A DNA stretch of 64,000 bases from Fructobacillus tropaeoli. GTDB taxonomy: Bacteria; Bacillota; Bacilli; Lactobacillales; Lactobacillaceae. Position numbers and translations under genes: made by a program. Below are positions 8,042 through 16,465 of this stretch, one piece after another. Below the pieces are notes generated by a model. It searched no databases. It was not told where the DNA came from and saw only the letters and a list, made by a program, of their open reading frames with translations. Within the stretch, counting starts at the first letter, position 1. Each line of letters begins with the position of its first letter. Location of the stretch: positions 114,611 to 178,610 of the forward strand of contig NZ_DF968081.1 in assembly GCF_001047135.2 (NCBI RefSeq), read 5' to 3'.

Positions 8042-8833
8042 ATGAATAAGAAAGTTTTGATTTTACTGGCCGGGATTATCGTGGTCATCGGTGGTATCTT
8101 TGGTTTTGCCCAGTTAAATCAACCAAAAAAAGATGAGACCATCAAGCCCGGAACATTAACTGTTGGCTTGGAAGGAACCTATGCACCATTTTCTTACCAC
8201 GACGATTCTGGTAAGTTGGTTGGCTACGAAGTCGACATGGCCAAGGCCATCGGTAAGAAATTGAACATGAAGGTCACTTTCGTTCAAACAAAGTGGGACT
8301 CTTTGATTGCCGGTCTTGGCTCAAACCGTTATGACGCCGTGATTAACAACATCGGTATTCGTCCCGACCGTGAAAAGAACTACCGAATGTCAGAACCTTA
8401 CCTTTACTCAAAATCAGTTTTGATTAAGCGTAGCGGTGAGACTGATTTGAACTCATTGGCTGACATCAAGGGCAAGACGATGGCCCAGTCATTGACATCA
8501 AACTACGGTCAAGTTGCCCAACAAAAGGGTGCCAACATCAAGGCCGTTGCCGGTATCGTTGAAGCCATGAACTTGATTACGACAAACCGTGCCGATGGTT
8601 CTTTGAATGACCAAGGTGCCTTTGCCGCTTGGAAGAAGGCTAATCCTGACGCTGATTTGACCACAGTTGATATCTCAAAGGATATCCAATCCGTACCAAC
8701 CGGTGTTTTGATGAACAAGAAGAACGCCGCTTTGCAAAAGGACATGAACAAGGCCATTTCTGAGTTGAAGAAGGATGGTACCTTGACAAAGCTTTCTAAG
8801 AAGTACTTTGGTATGGACTTGAGCCACGACTAA
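8042..8833 (+). CDS. Amino-acid ABC transporter solute-binding protein (membrane-anchored)
   Basis: This is a family 3 extracellular solute-binding protein (PAAT type) of 263 residues that presents a polar amino acid to the permease. The family core is clear: LTVGLEGTYAPFSYHDD, then GYEVDMAKAIGKKL, and a WDSLIAGL segment. A hydrophobic helix at residues 4-23 is not followed by a lipobox cysteine, and the protein has no Cys at its N-terminus. It is therefore probably held by an uncleaved signal anchor. I moved the start to the ATG at 8042, which has GAGGAG ten bases upstream. It is the first gene of an operon with a permease, an ATPase and a nuclease. The substrate is not certain; cystine, His, Arg and Asn types are all possible. 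Confidence 0.88.
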   Translation: MNKKVLILLAGIIVVIGGIFGFAQLNQPKKDETIKPGTLTVGLEGTYAPFSYHDDSGKLVGYEVDMAKAIGKKLNMKVTFVQTKWDSLIAGLGSNRYDAVINNIGIRPDREKNYRMSEPYLYSKSVLIKRSGETDLNSLADIKGKTMAQSLTSNYGQVAQQKGANIKAVAGIVEAMNLITTNRADGSLNDQGAFAAWKKANPDADLTTVDISKDIQSVPTGVLMNKKNAALQKDMNKAISELKKDGTLTKLSKKYFGMDLSHD

Positions 8834-8860
8834 TTAATAAAAGTAAAGAGGAACTCTTTC

Positions 8861-9559
8861 ATGACAGATTTTATCGATCTGGCAATCAAATACTTGCCAA
8901 GACTGTTAGTGGCGGCTTTTCAATACACCCTGCCGTTGACGGCCATTTCCTTCTTCTTTGGAATTATCTTTGCCATCACGACCGCTTTGATTCGCGTTGC
9001 TAAGGCACCGCAGAACGAGTGGGCTGATGCCGCTTTGAAAATTTTAAAGGGTGTTGCCGCCACCTATGTCTGGTTTTTCCGGTCAACGCCAATGTTGGTA
9101 CAATTGTTCATTGTTTTCTACGGCTTGCCAAACGCCCACATTGCCCTGTTCCAATCAGCCTGGGTTTCGGCCATCACGGTCTTTTCTCTGAACACCGGGG
9201 CTTATGCTTCCGAATCCATTCGAGCAGCTATCTCATCGGTCTCCGAGGTTCAAAAGCAGGCAGCTGAGTCGCTTGGCATGACAACCACGCAGGTTTACCT
9301 CTACGTTGTCTTGCCACAGGCGGCCCGCATTTCAATTCCGCCGTTGTCGAACTCGCTGATTTCCCTATTAAAGGACACATCACTGGCGTCCGTGATTACA
9401 ATTGTGGAAATGTTTTACCTTTCCCAACAAATTGCTGCAACGAACTATAAGGTCCTCTCGATGTACATCCTCGTAGCCATGGTCTATGCCGTCTTTACGT
9501 CGATTCTCTCGGTTGGCCAACACTACCTAGAAAAGTACACATCGAGGTTTGCCCAATGA
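8861..9559 (+). CDS. Amino-acid ABC transporter permease
   Basis: This 232-residue membrane protein of the HisMQ type forms the translocation channel, probably as a homodimer because only one permease gene is present. Several hydrophobic segments are visible. The EAA loop that contacts the ATPase reads EVQKQAAESLGMTTTQ followed by VVLPQAARISIPPL, near residues 128-160. It lies 27 bases after the binding-protein gene and overlaps the ATPase gene by four bases (ATGA). Confidence 0.93.
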   Translation: MTDFIDLAIKYLPRLLVAAFQYTLPLTAISFFFGIIFAITTALIRVAKAPQNEWADAALKILKGVAATYVWFFRSTPMLVQLFIVFYGLPNAHIALFQSAWVSAITVFSLNTGAYASESIRAAISSVSEVQKQAAESLGMTTTQVYLYVVLPQAARISIPPLSNSLISLLKDTSLASVITIVEMFYLSQQIAATNYKVLSMYILVAMVYAVFTSILSVGQHYLEKYTSRFAQ

Positions 9560-10290
9560 TTAAAGTTGAAAATTTAAGCAAAAAGTACCCCGATAAGAAT
9601 GCCCTCGATGACATTTCCGTCACCTTCCCGGCTGAAGAGACGACGGCCATTGTCGGTCCTTCTGGTTCTGGAAAATCAACCCTCTTGCACTCACTCAATT
9701 TGCTTGAGCGACCAACGAGCGGCCGGTTGATTGTCGATGAACTTGACCTGAATCTGGATAAGACCCTCACCAAGGCGCAAGTTCTCGATGTCCGCAAGCA
9801 CTTCGGCATGGTCTTTCAAGAAAAAGCCCTCTTTACTCATTTAACAGTCCTCAAAAATTTAACTGAAGGACCCACTAAGGTTAAAAAAATCAGCCAAGAC
9901 CAAGCTTTGGAAAAGGCCCATGCCTTACTCAAGCAGTTCAATATGGAGGAGTTAGCCAATCGCTATCCCTACCAGTTGTCCGGTGGGCAACAACAACGAG
10001 TAGCCATCTTAAGAGCGCTGGCAATGGAGCCCCAATACCTTCTCTTAGACGAGCCCACCTCTGCCTTGGACCCTGAGCTAGAAGCCCAAGTTCTACGTGT
10101 TCTGCGCGAATTAGCTCAAAAAGAAACCTCCATGATTATCGTCACCCACAACATGGCCTTTGCTCAACAAGTGGCCGATAAAATCGTCTTTATCGACAAT
10201 GGCCACGTTGGCTATGATGGCAAGACAGAGGATTTCTTCAATTCAAATGATCCTCGAATCAAACAATTCTTAGGAGCAATGACTTTCTAA
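9556..10290 (+). CDS. Amino-acid ABC transporter ATPase
   Basis: This is the cytoplasmic ATP-hydrolysing subunit, 244 residues. Walker A is GPSGSGKST near residue 34, the signature is LSGGQQQR near 138 and Walker B is LLLDEPTSALD near 158. A switch His is in IIVTHNMAF. Translation is coupled to the permease by the ATGA overlap, and its own stop overlaps the start of the nuclease gene (TAATG). This is a tight four-gene unit. Confidence 0.95.
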   Translation: MIKVENLSKKYPDKNALDDISVTFPAEETTAIVGPSGSGKSTLLHSLNLLERPTSGRLIVDELDLNLDKTLTKAQVLDVRKHFGMVFQEKALFTHLTVLKNLTEGPTKVKKISQDQALEKAHALLKQFNMEELANRYPYQLSGGQQQRVAILRALAMEPQYLLLDEPTSALDPELEAQVLRVLRELAQKETSMIIVTHNMAFAQQVADKIVFIDNGHVGYDGKTEDFFNSNDPRIKQFLGAMTF

Positions 10291-11204
10291 TGACAAAAAA
10301 ACGTTCTTATAAGCAGCGGCCCAACCGGCCCAAGCACTTTGGTTCGGCCGTCACAGCCTTAATTTTGGTTGTGGCGGCTTTGTCGTTCTTACCAGGTAAA
10401 AACGGCCATAATCAAAGTTACCAAAAGACAAACACAACTACCGCGAGCCAAAGCCTGAATAGGTCAAAGAGTGCTCCTCGGCCTGCCGCCACAACTAATT
10501 CCGACCAAGATCTTTTAAAGATTAAATGGGATGGCACGCTCGACGGTGATATCGTCCACATTAACCAAAATCAGGCCACCTTTACCAGCCAGGAATTGCA
10601 ACAGACCTTCCCAGCTCAAAGCGGTAACAAGTTACGGCCAACCAATGGTTTAGCCTTATCCGCCCTTGATTCGCTCGGTCGGTCTGGGCAAGCAAACTTT
10701 GTCGCTACCAAAGCCAGCATGGATGCAGTCACTAAGCGGCCCGCCCGCATTCCCGAAAGTGTCCGTCCTTCCGGTTGGTATATTAACGACCACTTTACAG
10801 GAAGTGCCTGGGTTGGCGGTTATCATAAAAATCCACAGGTGAACCTTGGCGGTAGCAAGCAAGCTCTTTGGAACAAGTCCCATATTGTTGGCTACCAATT
10901 CTTCGGGATGGCCACCATGGTGACCGAAAATATGACGACCGGAACCCGCGTCGAAAATGCCTATCCCGGGCAATTGGTACCCGAAGATGATATCCGCAAT
11001 GCATTGAAAACAAACCCTAATATTAGCATTCGCGGCCAGGTCACACCACTTTATAACGGCACTGACCGACTGCCACAGGGCGTCCATTATATGGCCAAAT
11101 CAGTTGAAGACAACGGCAAGACTTTGAACCTGAACTACTGGATTTTTAATGTCGAGCCTGGTGTTACCATCAACTACCAGACTGGTGATGCGCAAATAAA
11201 TTAA
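10290..11204 (+). CDS. DNA/RNA non-specific endonuclease, EndA-like, membrane-anchored
   Basis: The 304-residue protein has a basic N-terminus, one membrane helix (about 19-36), a Ser/Thr/Asn-rich linker and then a beta-beta-alpha metal nuclease domain from about residue 110. In streptococcal EndA, the DNA-entry nuclease, the catalytic box is DRGH. Here it reads NKSHIVGYQFFG near residue 195: the catalytic His is kept but the preceding residues differ from the NRGHLVGYQ of the paralogue at 51.8-53.1 kb. The start codon overlaps the ATPase stop, so it is co-transcribed with an amino-acid importer, an odd pairing. Possible roles are extracellular nucleic acid degradation for nutrients or DNA uptake. 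Activity of the variant box is not certain. Confidence 0.82.
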   Translation: MTKKRSYKQRPNRPKHFGSAVTALILVVAALSFLPGKNGHNQSYQKTNTTTASQSLNRSKSAPRPAATTNSDQDLLKIKWDGTLDGDIVHINQNQATFTSQELQQTFPAQSGNKLRPTNGLALSALDSLGRSGQANFVATKASMDAVTKRPARIPESVRPSGWYINDHFTGSAWVGGYHKNPQVNLGGSKQALWNKSHIVGYQFFGMATMVTENMTTGTRVENAYPGQLVPEDDIRNALKTNPNISIRGQVTPLYNGTDRLPQGVHYMAKSVEDNGKTLNLNYWIFNVEPGVTINYQTGDAQIN

Positions 11205-11223
11205 CTAATATTCAAGTCACAAC

Positions 11224-11268
11224 AAAAGGACCGCTACCCTGATGATAGATGGTAGCGGTCCTTTTATT
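11224..11268. terminator. Terminator of the ABC-nuclease operon
   Basis: AAAGGACCGCTACC pairs with GGTAGCGGTCCTTT around a 12-base loop, and TTTT follows. The symmetrical A and T tracts allow use in both directions. Confidence 0.92.
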
Positions 11269-11283
11269 TGATTATTTTGGTAA

Positions 11284-11313
11284 GAAAAAACAGCTAACAA
11301 AGTTAGCTGTTTG
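11284..11313 (-). terminator. Terminator of tRNA-Leu
   Basis: AAACAGCTAAC and GTTAGCTGTTT form an 11-base-pair stem with a three-base loop. On the minus strand it is followed by TTTTTT, ten bases after the tRNA 3' end. Confidence 0.88.
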
Positions 11314-11323
11314 CTCTCATGAA

Positions 11324-11408
11324 TGCCCTCGGTGGGAGTCGAACCCACACGGTGTTGCCACCACTGGATTTTGAGTCCAGCGCGTCTGCCAATTCCGCCA
11401 CAAGGGCA
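11324..11408 (-). tRNA. tRNA-Leu (anticodon CAA)
   Basis: An 85-base cloverleaf with acceptor stem TGCCCTT/GAGGGCA, D-loop, a long variable arm as expected for Leu, and the T arm GGTTCGACTCC. The anticodon loop is CTCAAAA, giving CAA, which reads TTG codons. The CCA end is not encoded. Confidence 0.96.
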
Positions 11409-11489
11409 TTTGCTGTATTTCACAACTATATTAGTATATCAACGGCAGACAAATCTGTCAACAAAAATATGCATTTTCTTTGATTAATT

Positions 11490-11840
11490 TTATTGATGAT
11501 TTTTCTTGGCTTCGGCTTGCTCTTCAGCCACCGCTTCAGCGTGGCTCATTTGCCGCAAAACGTGGTCCACGTGATGCTCGGCATTATTGAGCAAAGTTAA
11601 GATATGGGAATCGTTCAGCTGGTAGTAGACGGACCGCCCTACTTTTTCTACCGTCACGACTTGCGCTTCTCGAAGCATTTGTAGCTGATGGGAAACGGCA
11701 GACTGCTCCATCGAGAGCTGGTCCACAATTTCAGAAACCGAACAAGGTTTTTCGCGCAATAGGGCTAAAATGGCCAAGCGCCTTTCCGACCCCAGCAATT
11801 TGAAAATTATACTCAATTCATGTTGGACATCTTTTTTCAT
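11490..11840 (-). CDS. czrA: ArsR/SmtB-family metal-sensing repressor, CzrA type
   Basis: This 116-residue winged-helix repressor has its recognition helix in SMEQSAVSHQLQML near residues 42-55. The last helix carries Asp and His in DSH near residue 77, and His residues 11 and 14 positions after that first His. This is the exact spacing of the alpha-5 zinc/cobalt site of staphylococcal CzrA (Asp84, His86, His97, His100). There are no alpha-3 Cys residues of the CadC type. It is the second gene after cadD, 7 bases downstream. It should bind the paired operators in front of cadD and release when metal is present. The acidic/His C-terminal tail is unusual. Confidence 0.85.
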   Translation of the reverse strand: MKKDVQHELSIIFKLLGSERRLAILALLREKPCSVSEIVDQLSMEQSAVSHQLQMLREAQVVTVEKVGRSVYYQLNDSHILTLLNNAEHHVDHVLRQMSHAEAVAEEQAEAKKNHQ

Positions 11841-11847
11841 ACCCCTA

Positions 11848-12465
11848 TTATAACAAGGAAAGTAAATGTGTCACTGTTCCAGCATCAAATAAAATGTAAA
11901 TACCCAGGGCCACATAGACTAGCAATTGCATTAAATCACCATAGCGTTCAAAAAGATCTTGAACCTTCTGCACCTTCGCTAATCGGTAAGCTAAGAAAAT
12001 GCAAATTGTCAAAATCGCTGTAAACATCAAAAAGATGATTGGTAAGGCTGCCCAATTAGCTAGCGAGAAATAAGGAATGTAGAGCGCTAAGTTATCGGCA
12101 CCACAGCCAGCAATGGTCATCAAAACGACCGTCAAAACAATCCGCTGATTGGGCGTTTCTTGGACCTTGGTAACAAAAGTCTCACCCTCCTCTTCTCCCT
12201 CATTTGAGAAATAATTTTTTAAACCGATAGCAACCGGCACCAGACCCATGAGTCCCAAAAGCCACTCGGCCGGTATTTGCTTAAGTGCCCCACCAATCAG
12301 CAAAGCTGCTCCAACTAAAAGAGCATTGCCGAGGTAGGCGCCAAGAATGATTGGCCGCACCTGCGACTTCTGGCGAAAAGTGGCAAACAGTAAAACTAAA
12401 ATTACGAAATAGTCAGATGTTGTTCCTAAATATGAAAAAAATCCTGTTATCAATGTCGTTGTCAT
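11848..12465 (-). CDS. cadD: Cadmium-resistance transporter, CadD family
   Basis: This 205-residue membrane protein has about five to six hydrophobic helices. It matches the CadD family, which confers cadmium (and sometimes zinc) resistance in Gram-positive cocci. Typical segments are the GTTSDYFVILVLLF start, the GAYLGNALLV helix and AGCGADNLALYIPYF near residue 120, which contains the family's single conserved Cys. AAAGGAG lies ahead of the ATG. It is the first gene of cadD-czrA, driven by a promoter overlapped by two ArsR-type operators. Confidence 0.9.
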   Translation of the reverse strand: MTTTLITGFFSYLGTTSDYFVILVLLFATFRQKSQVRPIILGAYLGNALLVGAALLIGGALKQIPAEWLLGLMGLVPVAIGLKNYFSNEGEEEGETFVTKVQETPNQRIVLTVVLMTIAGCGADNLALYIPYFSLANWAALPIIFLMFTAILTICIFLAYRLAKVQKVQDLFERYGDLMQLLVYVALGIYILFDAGTVTHLLSLL

Positions 12466-12480
12466 TAGCCGCTCCTTTTA

Positions 12481-12534
12481 TATGAATAACTTTTCATAAA
12501 TTATGTTTTAGTATAACATGAAAATTTATTCATG
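12481..12534 (-). promoter_or_regulatory. cadD promoter with two ArsR/CzrA-type operators
   Basis: TGAA-6-TTCA occurs twice: at 12483-12496 within TATGAA-TAACTT-TTCATA, and at 12519-12532 within CATGAA-AATTTA-TTCATG. The published CzrA operator has the same TGAA-6-TTCA geometry. On the minus strand a -10 TATACT (12510-12515) lies between them, so the upstream operator covers the spacer and -35 and the downstream one covers the start region. This agrees with the metal site of the adjacent repressor. Confidence 0.8.
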
Positions 12535-12545
12535 TATAGAAGACA

Positions 12546-12577
12546 AAAAAACTGATAGCCATTAGCTACCAGTTTTT
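12546..12577. terminator. Terminator of the mntH-usp transcript
   Basis: AAAAACTG-TAGC pairs with GCTA-CAGTTTTT. It lies just after the usp stop, and the T tract serves the minus strand. Confidence 0.82.
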
Positions 12578-12583
12578 AAATAA

Positions 12584-13045
12584 TTAATCCTTAACGATCA
12601 AAACAGAAATCTTGGCGTTACGGGCAATGTAAGCAGCCTGTGAACCGATTGATTCAAAGAAGCCTTCATGTGAGTGGGCCCCAACAACGATTAAATCAGC
12701 CCCAACCTGTGGTGCAATTTCATCGTTTAAGATTTCACCAGCCTTGATACCATCATCGAAGACAACCTTCACATTCTTCAAACCTTGTGAAAGTGCGTAA
12801 TCACGGTACTTAGCCAGATTGTTTTCCAATTCTTGGCGTCGCTCCTTGATGAAATCCAGGTGCAAAGCAGAAATTGCTGACAAGTCACCCATTTCCAAAA
12901 TTGTCGCGATAATTAATTGCGAATCATCTTCACGGGCTTGGTGAATCGCGTTTGACAAGGCGTGGTAGCCTTGTTCTGATTCATCAACACCAACAAGAAT
13001 TGTCTTAAATTGCTTTGGTTCTACATCTAATTTTAATTCAGCCAT
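12584..13045 (-). CDS. Universal stress protein, UspA family
   Basis: This 153-residue single-domain USP begins with the nucleotide-binding strand TILVGVDESEQGYHAL. It carries the ATP-type loop VVGAHSHEGFFESIGSQA near residues 122-139, which is close to G-x2-G-x9-G-S/T. It is probably a small ATP-binding stress protein of unknown partner. It starts 56 bases after mntH1 on the same strand with no terminator between, so it probably shares the mntH1 transcript and its leader control. Confidence 0.9.
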   Translation of the reverse strand: MAELKLDVEPKQFKTILVGVDESEQGYHALSNAIHQAREDDSQLIIATILEMGDLSAISALHLDFIKERRQELENNLAKYRDYALSQGLKNVKVVFDDGIKAGEILNDEIAPQVGADLIVVGAHSHEGFFESIGSQAAYIARNAKISVLIVKD

Positions 13046-13101
13046 TATTTGCCTCCAGTGAATGTTAGAACATCGTTACGACTTCGTTTATCGTTCCTGA
13101 T

Positions 13102-14490
13102 TTAGCCGAAGTATTGTGGGAAGAATTGGTCAAGAACCAACCAAACGTTGATGGCAGTCAAGACAGCAAAACAAATCCAACCAGTCCAAGTAATCCACTT
13201 ACTGTTAGCATATTCGCCCATAATCTTCTTTGAAGAAGTAAAGTAGATTAATGGTGCCATTGAGAATGGCAAGGCAATTGACAAGAAGACCTGTGTGGCA
13301 GTAATCAGGTTATCTAATTGGGCTTCGTTACCACCGTAAATAATGGTAATAGCCAAAACTGGAACCAAGGCGATTCCACGGGTAATCACACGACGGAGCC
13401 ACATTGGCACGCGCAAGTGCAAGAAACCTTCCATGATGATTTCACCAGTCAAAGTACCAGTGATTGTTGAGTTCTGTCCAGAAGCCAACAAGGCAAGGGC
13501 AAACAACGTTGACAAGATTGGTGATGCAATTGCGCCGGCAATCTTTGAGTCACCCAAGGCGTTGTACATTGCCTTAAATGAATCCAATTCTTGAGCATGT
13601 CCGAAGAACAAAGCAGCACCAACAACCAAAAGCAAAGTGTTAACCACAAAGGCCAACGTCAATTGGATGTTTGAGTCCCAAGTCATCAAACGCACAGCGT
13701 CATGAACTTCTTCTGGGTTTTCGTGATCAACCTTACGAGTTTGTGAGATTGATGAGTGCAAGTACAAGTTGTGTGGCATAACCGTGGCACCAATGATACC
13801 AGCAGTCAAGATCAAAGGACTTTGCAAGCCCTTAAGTGATTCAGGTGAAATTACCTTTGGTTGTGGCACGTAGCCATAGAACAATGATGCCCAGTCAGGC
13901 TTTGACAAGATTGTCAGGTAGATGAAGACAACCAAGATGGTCATAATCAAAGTCATAACAATCGCTTCGATCTTGCGGAAACCAAACTTCATCAGCATCA
14001 ACAGCAAGATAACATCGAAGGCCGTCAAGAACACCGTGACCAACAGTGGCCAACCAAAGAGCAAGTTCAAGGCGATGGCACCACCGACAACTTCGGCGAT
14101 ATCCGTTGCAATCAACGCTAACTCCGTCATGATCCAGAGTGAGTAGCGACCAAACTTGTTTGTCCGGTTTCCAGTAGCCTGAGCCAAATCTTCTTGCTTA
14201 ACAATACCCAACTTACCAGCCATGTATTGCAAAAGCATCGCAATCAGTGAAGAAATCAAAACAATTGACAGCAACAAGTAGTGGTAAGAAGCACCACCGG
14301 CTACTGACGTGACCCAGTTACCTGGATCCATGTAACCAACGGCAACCAGGGCCCCAGGTCCTGAGAAAGCCATCAAACGCCGCCAGAAAGGGGCGCCCTT
14401 TGGCACTTCAATTGTGCCGTTTACTTCTTCCAAACTCTTATCGCCCGTGTGTTCGATAAGGGAATGGCTCTTCTTTACGGGATTATCCAT
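13102..14490 (-). CDS. mntH: Nramp manganese transporter, copy 1
   Basis: This 462-residue proton-coupled Mn(II) importer has about eleven membrane helices. The helix 1 metal-binding motif is GYMDPGNWVTS near residue 53 and the helix 6 motif is IGATVMPHNLYLHS near residue 236. The Asp, Asn and Met used as metal ligands in structurally studied Nramps are therefore all present. The amphipathic N-terminus EVNGTIEVPKGAPFWRR is shared with copy 2. GGAGAGATATT precedes the ATG. Upstream are a promoter and a structured leader with a terminator, both shared with copy 2. It is followed by usp. Confidence 0.96.
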   Translation of the reverse strand: MDNPVKKSHSLIEHTGDKSLEEVNGTIEVPKGAPFWRRLMAFSGPGALVAVGYMDPGNWVTSVAGGASYHYLLLSIVLISSLIAMLLQYMAGKLGIVKQEDLAQATGNRTNKFGRYSLWIMTELALIATDIAEVVGGAIALNLLFGWPLLVTVFLTAFDVILLLMLMKFGFRKIEAIVMTLIMTILVVFIYLTILSKPDWASLFYGYVPQPKVISPESLKGLQSPLILTAGIIGATVMPHNLYLHSSISQTRKVDHENPEEVHDAVRLMTWDSNIQLTLAFVVNTLLLVVGAALFFGHAQELDSFKAMYNALGDSKIAGAIASPILSTLFALALLASGQNSTITGTLTGEIIMEGFLHLRVPMWLRRVITRGIALVPVLAITIIYGGNEAQLDNLITATQVFLSIALPFSMAPLIYFTSSKKIMGEYANSKWITWTGWICFAVLTAINVWLVLDQFFPQYFG

Positions 14491-14561
14491 AATATCTCTC
14501 CTTCGGAATTCTCCTTAGGGACGAAGCAATCAAATTCTCACTCGAAAAAAATGACCAAAGC

Positions 14562-14763
14562 AAAAAGGGCAGTCTGCCACCCTGACCTCATTGAAATTTA
14601 GGCAGACTGGTCCGTCTACCATGTGTTGTTTTTTTCAAGTGCTAAATAATTTTCATAAAGGATTTCATTCAACTTGGTTGTTGAAAGCTTATGAAAGCTA
14701 CTTAACTCAATGACTTCTTCCTAAGTCTATAGTAAATATTACACCTGACAATTCTAAGGTCAA
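14562..14763 (-). promoter_or_regulatory. mntH1 promoter, conserved leader element and terminator
   Basis: Reading on the minus strand: TTGACC (14758-14763), 16 bases, TAATAT (14736-14741), then a block at 14636-14726 nearly shared with the second mntH leader. The block begins ACTTAGGAAG, continues TAGCTTTCATAAG and ends TTATGAAAATTATTTAGCAC. TTTCATAA can pair with TTATGAAA. A terminator follows, AGTCTGCC/GGCAGACT with CCCTTTTT (14562-14610), about 70 bases before the gene. The layout is that of a riboswitch or protein-controlled attenuator. It does not match the yybP-ykoY manganese riboswitch as I know it. Confidence 0.65.
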
Positions 14764-14941
14764 GTGATATTTTTGTAATGTTGCAAACCTATTGCAACAT
14801 TTTTGGCCAAAAGGCTGTTATATCAGCCTTAAAGAATCATAAATGATTTAAAATTCACTTAATCTTTTTGTGGTTTCTCCTGATTTTTCACAATAAAAAC
14901 AGGAATTATTCTAAATTAAATCAGAATCATTGTCGTTTTTC

Positions 14942-16345
14942 CTAACCAAACCACTGACCCATTTGTTCCAAAACCAGCCAAATATTAATCACAGTTAGAG
15001 CAATAAAGCAGAGCCAGCCAATGACGGTCACGCTCTTTTTATTCACAAACTGCCCCATGATTTTCTTTGAGGAAGTAAAATACAGGAGCGGTGCCATCGA
15101 AAATGGCAAAACAACGGAGAGAAAAACTTGCGTTCCGGTAATCAAAGCATCCAAATCATGCTCGTTACCGCCATACAAAACAGCAATGGCAATCACTGGT
15201 ATGAGTGCAACGCCACGCGTAATCACGCGCCGCAACCACATCGGAATCTTAAAATGTAAGAAACCCTCCATGATGATTTCACCGGCTAAGGTGCCAGTAA
15301 TGGTTGAATTTTGTCCGGATGCCAGGAGCGCCACCGCGAACAGCGTTGAGAGAAAGGGCGAGGCAATCGCACCAGCCATTTGCTGATTTTGCAAGGCCAA
15401 GTACATGCCTTTGAAGGATGCCAATTCATTGGCATGGCCATAAAAGAGAGCCGCTCCAACAATCAGGAGCAAAGCATTAACGATAAAGGCTAAGGTCAAC
15501 TGACCATTGGAATCCCACGCCATCCACTTAATCGCCTCTTTAACCTCGGCAGGATTTTTCTTATCAACTTTACGGGTCTGAACAATTGATGAATGCAAGT
15601 AAAGGTTGTGCGGTGTTACCGTAGCGCCGATAATGCCGGCCGTTAAGAACAATGGGCTCGACAAGCCATGGATTGCTTGCGTTGAAAGGACTTCTTTTTG
15701 TGGCATTAAGCCACCAAATACGCCGGCCAAATCAGGTTTTGATAAGAAAACCAAATATAAGCAAACAAATAAAATCGTTAAAATCAGGGTCATGACAATC
15801 GCTTCAATTTTACGAAAGCCGAACTTCATCAGCCCTAGCAATAAGATGACATCAAAGGCCGTCATGATGACGGTCAGCAAGAGCGGCCAGCCAAAGAGCA
15901 GGTTTAAGGCAATTGCCCCACCAACTACTTCGGCGATATCTGTCGCGATTAAGGCAAGTTCCGTGATAAACCAGAGAAAATACCGTGTCGCTTTCTTCGT
16001 TCGTTTAGCCGTTGCCTGAGCTAAATCTTCTTGGGTTACAATCCCTAATTTACCAGCCAGATACTGTAACAGCATACCAATGGCAGCAGACAGCATCACG
16101 ACTGACATCAAGAGATAATGGTAAGATGCCCCACCCTGAACGGATGTCACCCAATTGCCAGGGTCCATATAGCCGACAGCGATTAATGCGCCCGGCCCTG
16201 AAAATGCGAGGAGGCGGCGCCAGAACGAACCTGATTTCGGGACGGCGATTGTACCGTTCACCTGTTCCAGGCTTTTATTCTGAGTGCCGCCTTGCATGAG
16301 CAATGCGCCATGTGGCTGATTATCTGCGGTTTGTTGTACCATCAT
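14942..16345 (-). CDS. mntH: Nramp-family transporter, copy 2 (MPH motif changed to TPH)
   Basis: This 467-residue Nramp protein is similar along its whole length to copy 1. The helix 1 motif GYMDPGNWVTS is intact. In helix 6 it reads GATVTPHNLYLHS, with Thr (codon ACA) where copy 1 has the metal-coordinating Met. In studied Nramps, changing this Met relaxes discrimination against Ca and Mg, so this copy may have a different metal range. AAAGGAG is ten bases before the ATG. It has its own promoter, the shared leader element and a terminator, and is monocistronic. Confidence 0.93.
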   Translation of the reverse strand: MMVQQTADNQPHGALLMQGGTQNKSLEQVNGTIAVPKSGSFWRRLLAFSGPGALIAVGYMDPGNWVTSVQGGASYHYLLMSVVMLSAAIGMLLQYLAGKLGIVTQEDLAQATAKRTKKATRYFLWFITELALIATDIAEVVGGAIALNLLFGWPLLLTVIMTAFDVILLLGLMKFGFRKIEAIVMTLILTILFVCLYLVFLSKPDLAGVFGGLMPQKEVLSTQAIHGLSSPLFLTAGIIGATVTPHNLYLHSSIVQTRKVDKKNPAEVKEAIKWMAWDSNGQLTLAFIVNALLLIVGAALFYGHANELASFKGMYLALQNQQMAGAIASPFLSTLFAVALLASGQNSTITGTLAGEIIMEGFLHFKIPMWLRRVITRGVALIPVIAIAVLYGGNEHDLDALITGTQVFLSVVLPFSMAPLLYFTSSKKIMGQFVNKKSVTVIGWLCFIALTVINIWLVLEQMGQWFG

Positions 16346-16465
16346 GATAATGATTCTCCTTTGGAAAGTTAGATTCCTCAGGAAGGTGTCAAACGAATTA
16401 AATTGTCTTGAAAATCATCATTTTCTTTTCGCGCCAGTGTAAATATATATACTTAATAAATGCCG

